Below are positions 56,103 to 64,000 of a DNA stretch of 64,000 nt, piece after piece. Under the pieces are notes generated by a model. The model ran no database searches, had not been told where the DNA came from, and saw only the letters and a program-made list of their open reading frames with translations. How positions within the stretch are numbered: the first letter of the stretch is position 1; the number at the start of each line of letters is the position of its first letter. This DNA comes from Lepidodermella squamata (taxonomy: Eukaryota > Gastrotricha). The DNA lies in assembly GCA_047495785.1 (NCBI GenBank), contig JBLDXI010000013.1:1550001-1614000 (forward strand), read 5' to 3'. A program made the translations under genes and the position numbers.

Positions 56103-58142
56103 ATGGCGATATTTAGCATTGTTCTTATTTTAAGCTTTGCGGCACAGTTCGGATTCGCAGTTGATTTCCCATATAAGGCCGTTTCTCCGCTTCATTTTGC
56201 TGCAGCTTACGGCAATGTCACCGAAATTACTCGCCTACTTGATGCCGGCGCTTTTGTTGACGAACGAGACTGGGTAGGGCATTAATTTTGTATAATTTTA
56301 AGAATTACTTCAAAAAATTAATTCAGGTTGGCCAAACTCCATTACACATGTCAGCAAAATTTGGGCGGGTTGCTGCATGTCGTGTCCTATTAGAACGTGG
56401 TGCCGACCCAAAGGCTACAAATGCCGAGTACAACGAAACTCCTCTTCACAATATTGCTAAAACTGGAATAATACCGATTTTCAAGATGTTATTAGACCGC
56501 GGTGCCCTTGTGAATGCCCACGCGAATATCGGCGACTATTCAGGCGGAACGCCGCTAAATTTCGCGGTTATGTTGTCGAATTCAGTCGAGGCTGTGAAAT
56601 TTTTGATTGACAACGGCGCGAATGTCAACGAGCCGGATTTGTTTCAACAAACGCCCCTCCATCAAGCGGTTGAAAACGAAAATATCGAAATGATTAAACT
56701 TCTGTTGTCACGTGGCGCTGATATTAAGGCGAAAAATTCGCTTGGCAACACGGTGCTGCACATCGCCGCAGCCAACGAAAATCCGTTTGCTGCGACTGTC
56801 AATTTTTTAATCGAAAAAGGCGCGGATATTAACGCGAGAAATAACGAAGGCCGAACGCCGTTGCATATAGCTGTTCGACGCCTCCGCTTCCCCCTGGTTC
56901 GATTGCTCCTCGAGGCAGAAGCAAAGGTAGATACCAAAGATAACACGAATGAGTCGCCGATGGATATTGCAAGTAAATTTCGGGTTGAATATCGCGACAT
57001 AATGACGCTGCTACTGAAAGAACCAGCCAGTGTGTTCAATAGGATCACACAGGTGCAACCGATTCACATGGCTGTTAGTAATTGCAACCTAAATTGGCTG
57101 ACTGGGCTTTTGTATAATGTTGGTAACCCTGGTCGGTATATTAACAACAACACGCTGGACGAATTGGATCGAACAGCTCTTCACACAGCCGTTCATTTTC
57201 AGCAAATCGAATGTGTTCGAAAACTGTTAGAATTCGGAGCGAATCCGAATGCGCGGCAAAAAGATGGATTCACAGGTAACCATGGCTATTTGTCCAGTTT
57301 CATGTTTTATTGCCTAGTATTTCATAGCTCTTCATTACGCTGCGAAAACTGGTAATTCAGCGATAATTCAATTGCTGATCGATAACGGGGCCAATGTCAA
57401 CGCCATGAGCAATGTGGGCTCGCCTCTTACGGTTGCAGCTGAGCATGCTACTGCTTTCTACCCGGCTTTTCAAACCCTTCTTCAAAACGGCGCTTCAGTT
57501 ACTGGTAGTGCTTCAGGCGGTGACCAAGCTATGCAAAAATTGATCATCCATCAGAACATGAAAATTGCCGAATTGCTGATAAGTAATGGCGCTGGGCTGT
57601 ACACCCGTACCGGCTACGTCGCTCCTTTGTCCGAACTCATGCTATCAGGCTGTTGTTACCCGCAAATACCTGTATTAGGCTGGCTGATAGATAATGGAGC
57701 TGATGTTAACGCGAAAGACGCGAGTGGCCGTACTCCTTTAATCAACGCAATTTACGGACGCAAACGTCCTGAAGTTATCGAATATTTGCTGTTCAGAGGC
57801 GCTTACATCGATAACCAAATGTGTCAGGCCCCGTTATATGTGGCTGCAAGAATGGCGGCGAATGGTCTTGAACGAGGATCCATCAACGTAATGGCGCCTA
57901 ACGGTACGTATTTAGTGGCTGAAGTTCTCATCAAGTACGGCGCTGATCCTAACATGCCGGATACTTGTTCGAAAAAAACACCTATACAACTGGTTGAAGG
58001 GCCAACTAGAATGGACCCGGCCGCTAAACAGGACCTACTCCGAGTACTACGCCAAGGAGCTGGTAGCAACAACTCAACCAGCTATTCTGCTATTCGACAT
58101 GTTGCAGCCTTCGCCGAGGAACAAAATCCCAGCAATTCTTAA
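56103..58142 (+). CDS. Ankyrin-repeat protein with a signal peptide
   Basis: Three exons, 56103-56273, 56327-57275 and 57328-58142 (644 residues). The N-terminus is a clear signal sequence (MAIFSIVLILSFAAQFGFAV). Nearly all the rest is ankyrin repeats, about 14-16 of them, with the standard G-x-TPLH-x-A and LL..GA(D/N)(V/I)N phrases (GQTPLHMSAKFGR, GRTPLHIAVRRLR, GADINARNNEG, RTPLINAIYG). No membrane segment or other domain was seen, so it should enter the secretory pathway. The introns (53 and 52 nt) interrupt repeats. Ankyrin proteins are usually cytoplasmic, so the leader is unusual; secreted ankyrin proteins are best known from toxins and symbiont effectors. No toxin family is asserted. 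Confidence 0.83.
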
Positions 58143-58598
58143 CGTCATGTTCAGATTCCTTAACTTGCCAGCCACCCTGTCCCGCTATTTATTCCCGTAT
58201 CCGGTGGTTTTCTATTCATACTTGGAAATCGCGGTCTCCAATCCGGATTTAAATTGAGATATATATTATTCTATAGACAGACTGTTACAAATTTATGTAA
58301 TGTCTGGAGATTTTAACTCAGCTATTTTTCTACCTTATGAGCTATTTTTGCGATTTATTATATTTTGCTATCGAGATTTAACTGCCTTTTTCTACACTGA
58401 ATCGTTCATTGGTCGGAGAACAAATAATGGAGAACAATAAATACTCCTTTCTAGCTATTATGCTTCCTCAAAAAGAGTTTGTTTAACTTAAGCACAGGTG
58501 GTGCCAAGTTCAAACCATTTGCTTGTGAGTTGAAGCAAAATATTTTTCGTTTAAAGAAGGTTTAGGTTGATTTTTTCGAGGGTTTTCTTGCTAACTCG
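58143..58598. promoter_or_regulatory. Gap between the ankyrin genes
   Basis: 456 bp. AATAAA at 58436-58441 may be the poly(A) signal of the upstream gene. No gene. Confidence 0.35.
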
Positions 58599-60436
58599 AT
58601 GGCCAAGTCGATGGAAGACATTGTTAGAGACTGTCCCGATGCTGCGGCACGGATTCTTCTGCTCCTTGAACCTGAGCAAATTTTCCTCGATTGCGGATTG
58701 GTCAACAAAGCTTGGCATACGTTCGTCCAAAGTGACTTGTTCCTTGAAAAATTTCTAAATGATCAATTCGGCAAAGAAAAGGTCGGAAGCTACCTCGATT
58801 CTTTCAAGGAGGAGGGTAAATCGGTGGCGATTGAATCACTTCGAAAGACGCTACAGGAAGATCCAGCTTTCCGTTTCGGCCACAGTTTCAAGTCTGAAGA
58901 TTATAAAATCGACTGGAAACCGGAAGTTAACGCAGATTCAGTTCCTCAGCTCGTCCACAAATTAGCTGAAAATCGCGAAATAGATGGGCGCGAAATAACT
59001 GCCGTAGAAAAACTACCTGCTCACGATCTAAACTTGCACTTCTGGTTATTTGATCTACACGCTAAAAAGCGAAAAGCAGTCATTGATAAGCTGGAAATGC
59101 CTCTTCAAATTCTATTTGACAAGAAATCATCATCTCAATCAATAGTCATTTTGGATGATGAATTTCGTTGTGTTACGGAAACAGCTTGGCCTGGAAAGGT
59201 AGAGATTTTGTTAACTCTCACTGAACCTTGATTTTAAGCTCTAATTTTAGATAATGACAGGTTCTTCTACCTGGAGTTACTTGGCAAAATATCCTTCGAA
59301 CGCGCGATATTTGGCTTTACTTGAATCGAACACTTTGCATCTTCGTTTTGTCCTCCCCAGTTCGGTTGAACGATACGAAAGGGTAAATTTTACCATATTT
59401 TATGAATCAGCTTATAACCAACTATTTTTTTATATAGTTGATGAAAATCGCCCAAGTCGCTGAGTGTGGCAAATCCAAAGAAATTGAAGATCTTCTGGAC
59501 GCCGATCCTTACGGTAAAAGTATTGTCAACTACTACTGCAAGCCCCTTCATGGCCGCCCGCTGGATTTGGCTGTCTCGAAGGGTGATCAAAACATGAAAG
59601 CTATTCGTACGCTTCTTGATTGGGGAGCCTATGTTGACAAAAGAACCCTGGAAGCCGCGATGAACGCCGGCCAATTCGATACGCTTCGCTTACTTCTGGA
59701 AAACTTTGCTGCTAATACGCCGGAAAAAGCACGTAAAGAGATTTTGTCGAAATTGCTGGTCGATGCCGTAATCGCGAATGGTCCGACAGTTTGCCACATC
59801 GCTGGGCTTTTAATTGGTATAATTTATCAAAAAATTGAAAATATTAGCTATGGCTTTCTATTTATAGAGCGTGGTGCTGACATTAACGCCGTCACGGCTG
59901 CGACTGACAAAAATCCCGATGAGCTTGACGAGGAGAACTTGCTGATGATCGCTGTCTACTACCGCCGACCTGACCTCATTTGCTTTTTGCTCACTCGTGG
60001 CATCAATGTTAACTACGTTTCACCCGTTCGCGGCCTTTGCGCTCTTAATTATGTCACGACGAATCGCCGCGGCGTTCGGGATCAGATGAAAAACGAGCAG
60101 GAAATCGCGTACATGCTCATTTCAATCGGCCAAGCTAACGTCAATGTTCGAACTGGGCCGAAGCGAACAAGCACGCCGTTGATCGATGCTACCAAAGCTC
60201 GAAACCCCGAGGCAGTCAAACTGCTGCTGAAAAACCGTGCCGATACGAGTTTGGTGGATGAAGAAGGCATGACAGCTAGGCAGATGGCTGAAAAGCTGGA
60301 AGATGCGGCTTTGCTGAAGGTTTTCGACGATATTGCAAATGAAAATCGGCCACCAGCTGCTGCGTCAAAAAAGCGCACTATGAAAGACGCGGATGTCAAG
60401 TCTTCGGATAAAAAACGATCCGATGTGGATGTTTGA
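58599..60436 (+). CDS. F-box protein with C-terminal ankyrin repeats
   Basis: Four exons, 58599-59198, 59251-59382, 59438-59816 and 59868-60436 (559 residues). A diverged F-box lies at about 10-50 (AARILLLLEPEQIFLDCGLVNKAW-like, Leu/Pro pattern kept). An uncharacterised region of about 200 residues follows, then 5-7 ankyrin repeats (DLAVSKGDQNMKAIRTLLDWGA, ERGADINAVT, STPLIDATKARNPEAVKLLL). The tail is Lys/Asp-rich and could be a nuclear signal. A ubiquitin-ligase adaptor using ankyrin repeats to bind targets is inferred. The last intron is 51 nt, in frame and stop-free, so retention would add 17 residues. The F-box resembles the one starting near 63692, so the two genes are probably duplicates. 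Confidence 0.82.
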
Positions 60437-60988
60437 ACTAGTTTGATCATTCGATGAACATGTTTGATTTCAAGTTGTTTGTAGGGACATTTCTCAATAA
60501 AAATGTTTTTGCTTTGAAAAGAAACCTTGAAAACTGTAATAGGGATTCCATGGTATGAATAGAGGAGACCAGAGATTTAGACGCTAGACATCAGCATAAA
60601 AATCAGCTATAATCGATTAATCACTTATTGCTGCCATTTTCGTTTAACCCAATAATTAGGAAACTATTTTTCCGAACATAACAAGTAACATTTTCGTTGC
60701 AAATATTACTGTTTCGAAGCATCTGTCATTATTAGTTATAAAATTGGGGCAAGCTGGCAGAAAATTCTGTTTGTTTCCAGTCTTTACCAGGGTTTGCTCG
60801 GACAAGCACCGGTAGGTCCTTGCGGAACCGATGAAGTTGCTATATGAAATTCAAAATAAAATCCCGATTAATGGGTCCTATTTAAGGACACTTACGGCAT
60901 CGCGGATATGATGAGCTCGATTCATATCCAGTTGATGAAACTTTGCATGCTATCGAAAGCGAAAGTTTCCTTCTTAGGATTTAATGCA
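60437..60988. other. Convergent intergenic gap
   Basis: Between the F-box/ankyrin gene (+) and the astacin gene (-); only 3' regions are expected. Nothing else was seen. Confidence 0.4.
60496..60501 (+). terminator. Poly(A) signal of the F-box/ankyrin gene
   Basis: AATAAA 60 nt after the stop codon. Confidence 0.5.
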
Positions 60989-63170
60989 TTAACTTGATGA
61001 CCTACTTGACGTTAGACCTGACGCTAAAGTCGTCCCACAGGTAGCGTAAGCTGTTAGCTGAAATCCAGTGCCACCCTTGCCCCCGTTTCGCGTGTTGGAG
61101 CTTTGAAAATAGACATAAGCTTCCTTTCCATCCACGTTAATTCGAGTCTTGCTGTTATCACATTTGCAAAATCTAACGTTGATATGAAAAATGTGAGAAA
61201 TCTAAGATCATAAACAGTTTGAAAGATCACATTTTGCCCGGCATTGTCATCAGCGAAGAATTGGTCCTGATCTCAACATATTCAAGGCAACTGTCAGCTG
61301 GATTGCACGACATGTCAGGTTGCTTTTCGAAGGCGAAAACCAGCCCACAGCTCGCGGTCTATTGAATGATGAATATTCATCCGATTTCAAGTCATTTTAA
61401 AGGCCTAATACCGTGACTTTCCAAGTGCAAGTTGCGTCGCTCGGGAAACTTTTCGGGTAGGTAGGCAGCTGGATGGTTTGCATCGAGCAACTTGGAACGA
61501 CGATTGTCCCTCCACAAGGCGAAACATTAACCGCCGGGGCAATGGCCTCGCAATACGTTCCGCCGAGACCAGGCGGGCAGCGGCAACGTTGGCAATTCTT
61601 CGGATCTTGATAGCCACCATTCTGACACGGCTGGCCAAGTTTGACAGCAGAACACTTTGACTCTAAGTTAAATTTATTTTGAACGCGGTTTGGAAGGTTT
61701 GAAAATCATACGGATGCAATTGTAGTAGTAGTTGATCCGCTTTACATCGAAGAACGACAAAATAGTTTGACCACCAATCGCCGTGATTTGATTTGAAGCA
61801 TATGGAACCATGGTTCGCTTCTTCCCCCAGTAATCAGTGCTGAAGCCAAGCGAGTCATAGTGCATGACCTTTTGATTCAAAATAAATCGTTGGAGCTTTC
61901 GAGAACATTTTTCAGAAATTATACCGATGTAACTTCGTAATGGGTGTTGCCGTAGTCAACGTCCTCATTAGGCTTTTTCAACTCAAACGCATACTCCCAA
62001 CCTCTGTTACGAACATGAAATTAACATCGACCGATTTATATGAGATTTTGGATCATCTTACGAGATAACATTTTCCCAATTGATTTTGAGGCTAAAGACA
62101 AAAAGATGCAAGGCTCTTTATAGTGAAATGAAATTCTTCCTAGCTTACTATGAGTCACGATCTGGTCGCTGATGCTCGTGGTTCCTTTGAAAAAAATTAG
62201 ACTTTATGATTTCAAGACATAAAACTCTGATTGTTACAGAGCAAGGGCATGACCAATCTCGTGGGCTGGCGTTCCAGGCTAAAATTTATATACTGATTAG
62301 ATGGTTCAAGCATTCTAATTAAAACTTGCTGTGTTGGTACATCCGGATCCCAATGATAGCTGTTGGCCATTTTGGAAGGCAATGCCTTGATAGGACCAAC
62401 ATCTGATGTTTTGACAAAGATCTTTAGTGATCGATTAGTGACTTTGAAGTTAATAATACCCGTCGCCCTTGATGATTTTTAGGTGAGGAGAGGCGCCGAT
62501 TGAAGATGCACTCGAGTATTCCGTAAAGGTGGCGCAAGTGTTGTCAGTCCACCATTTAATTCCATCCCGAATTATTCCCTTTTCGTTCTCGGCTTTATTT
62601 CATGAAGAAACATTTCAGACCTAGAAATATTGCCTACATTTACTTACTATGGGTGCTTTCGAATACGTATTTGATTGGAAACGTCCATTTGCTGTAGTAT
62701 GGATAGATTCCGTAATTTCTGAAAACGAGAGAAAATCCGAGTTTGCAATGACCAGCTGCCAGTATTAAATTTACGTTGGTCGCTCAACAGGGAGGCCATA
62801 TCTTTGCTTGACTTCGGTTAGCCATGCCCTGGCTTGATCCGGGGTGTAACGAATATCGTCGTAGAAAAGACGAGTTCGAGCTTCGGATTCTTCGTCAAAA
62901 TTAACTCGCTTTGAAAAATGACAAGCGAAATGATTATTCATTTGTCAAAACCGGGAATTTACCCTGTTGATTCGCGTCAAATTTCGGCGAAGTCTGATTA
63001 TTTCGTTGATTTGCTCGAGGATTGCCGTAACTTCTGGATCTCGTCCGTCATTTTTCGGAAAAGGCTGGAAAAATTGTCTTTATCACTGAATTATGTCCAT
63101 CAGGATAACATACCAGAGCGAAAGTCTGAACAACAAAAGCGGAAACCAAAATTACTGCGGATAAAATCAT
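60989..63170 (-). CDS. Secreted astacin metalloprotease with EGF and CUB domains (NAS type)
   Basis: Fourteen small exons join in phase: 63170-63114, 63064-62963, 62908-62775, 62718-62648, 62592-62460, 62402-62330, 62278-62238, 62184-62149, 62091-62062, 62003-61925, 61868-61712, 61662-61412, 61358-61231 and 61172-60989 (491 residues). Order: signal peptide (MILSAVILVSAFVVQTFAL), propeptide of about 110 residues, catalytic domain starting near NYGIYPYYSKW, zinc site HEIGHALALNHEHQRPDRD, Met-turn SVMHYDS, EGF (GYQDPKNCQRCRCPPGLGG), then CUB. The Gly normally found in HExxHxxGxxH is Ala here. One donor is GC (ACA|GCAAGT at 62329). Extracellular proteolysis, such as cuticle or matrix processing, is inferred from the family. 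Confidence 0.88.
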
Positions 63171-63517
63171 CACTGTTTGAACTTATTTCCCTGCCAGGGA
63201 ATTTCAGAGGAATGGTGTGTCAAAAATGCGACGGCCTGCTCTCGAGCCTTATCTCGCGTCTTTTTTATTGCCGCTTATTACGTACACTCAGGTTCATTAA
63301 AACGGCGATAAAGGTCGCAGGTTATAACTCGGAGGATAATCCTAAGTAGGACTATCTCGGGACATCGTAAGGGGCGGAATTAATTCTGCTATCTGCTATA
63401 TCTCGGGAAAATTAGCTTCAACATTTTATTTGACCCTTGCGAAAATCATCGCCCTACATGTCGATTGAAACTTCGACATTTTGAGAGGCTTAATGTATCT
63501 CGTAAACGGTGTGTAAA
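63171..63517. promoter_or_regulatory. Divergent promoter region, astacin and F-box genes
   Basis: 347 bp between two divergent starts. The plus-strand frame at 62918-63349 is antisense to astacin exons and is not a gene. Confidence 0.35.
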
Positions 63518-64000
63518 ATGAATAAAAAAACCAAGAGCTTATTGATATTCATACTATTCATAATAACTTCAAAGAATCAACCCATGCTATCTGAGAAAGG
63601 GATTGAAAGAACGGTATCCATTCGTCAAAAAGCTCGCTCTTCTCGCAGTTCTCAAGTTGACTGCACTCAAGGAAATATTTCAGAAACTAATATGACCAAG
63701 CAAGACTTATTTAGCAGCATCGCCAGGCGATTTCCCCACATCCTTCAGCAAATTCTTCTCCTGATCGAGCCGGAGCAAGTTTTCCTCCGGTGCACCTGCG
63801 TTTGCAAGGCTTGGAACTCCGCAATTCGAAGCAGTGGTTTATTTGATTCTCTTTTAGAGAAACAAGCAGGCTTGAGAACTCTTCAGCGAATTTCTACCTC
63901 TCCCCTTTATCCTGACATTCGCTCGGCAATACTCAATGATCCGATATTTCGAAAAGAATTCATAATTAACGCCACTGATAATTTGGTCGATTTGGACCCT
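63518..64000 (+). CDS. F-box protein, 3' end outside the window
   Basis: The frame is open from ATG at 63518 to the window end. Two starts are possible. ATG 63692 begins directly before the F-box (SIARRFPHILQQILLLIEPE...CVCKAW). ATG 63518 adds 58 residues led by a hydrophobic stretch (SLLIFILFIITS). The F-box core ILLLIEPEQVFL closely parallels ILLLLEPEQIFL in the gene at 58599, so ankyrin repeats may follow outside the window. An SCF adaptor role is inferred. Confidence 0.65.
   Translation, partial: MNKKTKSLLIFILFIITSKNQPMLSEKGIERTVSIRQKARSSRSSQVDCTQGNISETNMTKQDLFSSIARRFPHILQQILLLIEPEQVFLRCTCVCKAWNSAIRSSGLFDSLLEKQAGLRTLQRISTSPLYPDIRSAILNDPIFRKEFIINATDNLVDLDP

Noticed and set aside
62918-63349. 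Plus-strand 143-codon frame
   Set aside because: Antisense to astacin exons 1-3, which join in phase into a signal peptide and propeptide.
1-64000. CRISPR arrays, bacterial operons, plasmid or phage modules
   Set aside because: No direct-repeat/spacer pattern and no bacterial-type genes; intron-bearing animal genes run throughout.

Overview
The window looks like nuclear DNA of a nematode or a close relative. It is AT-rich, genes lie on both strands, and most introns are 50-60 nt with GT...AG ends. The astacin gene has the secreted protease-EGF-CUB layout and the 'GYQDPKNC' EGF signature typical of nematode NAS proteins. There are no ribosome-binding sites or bacterial operons. All exon joins below were made by hand, by matching splice consensus and reading phase, and no transcript data were available.

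Left part (1-20.6 kb): a divergent Na,K-ATPase alpha gene (-) with several cation-site residues replaced; a small basic coiled-coil protein (-); one SGNH hydrolase (-); an unrecognised Cys-rich gene (-, incomplete at its 5' end); about 3.9 kb of gene-free DNA with CGCG-rich patches; a SESTD1-like SEC14/spectrin gene (+) with a MITE in its last intron; and a second SGNH hydrolase (+) that is a paralogue of the first.

Middle part (21.3-40 kb): a MITE; a 1,981-residue secreted protein with PAN, discoidin-like and LamG/pentraxin-like regions (+); two tandem F-box/LRR paralogues (+); a gag-like relic; and further small inverted-repeat elements.

Mobile island (40.12-44.02 kb): an intact Penelope-like retroelement (RT plus GIY-YIG, -) with perfect 221-bp inverted ends carrying hammerhead-like motifs. 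It sits between long inverted arms that each hold a tRNA-like box A/box B module. The whole unit has TA-flanked terminal inverted repeats, so it reads as a retroelement inside a DNA transposon.

Right part (44.5-64 kb): a single-pass Ig-like receptor with repeated S-R-E/D-N-L motifs and a PDZ-ligand C-terminus (+); a mitochondrial/metabolic group on the minus strand (AMDHD1, then LYRM4/ISD11, with DHODH lying entirely inside LYRM4 intron 1); a 906-residue coiled-coil orphan (+); a secreted ankyrin protein (+); an F-box/ankyrin protein (+); an astacin (-); and the start of another F-box gene (+) cut by the window edge.

The most notable points are the same-strand nesting of DHODH inside LYRM4, the ATPase with altered ion-site residues, and the composite Penelope/tRNA-like/TIR element.
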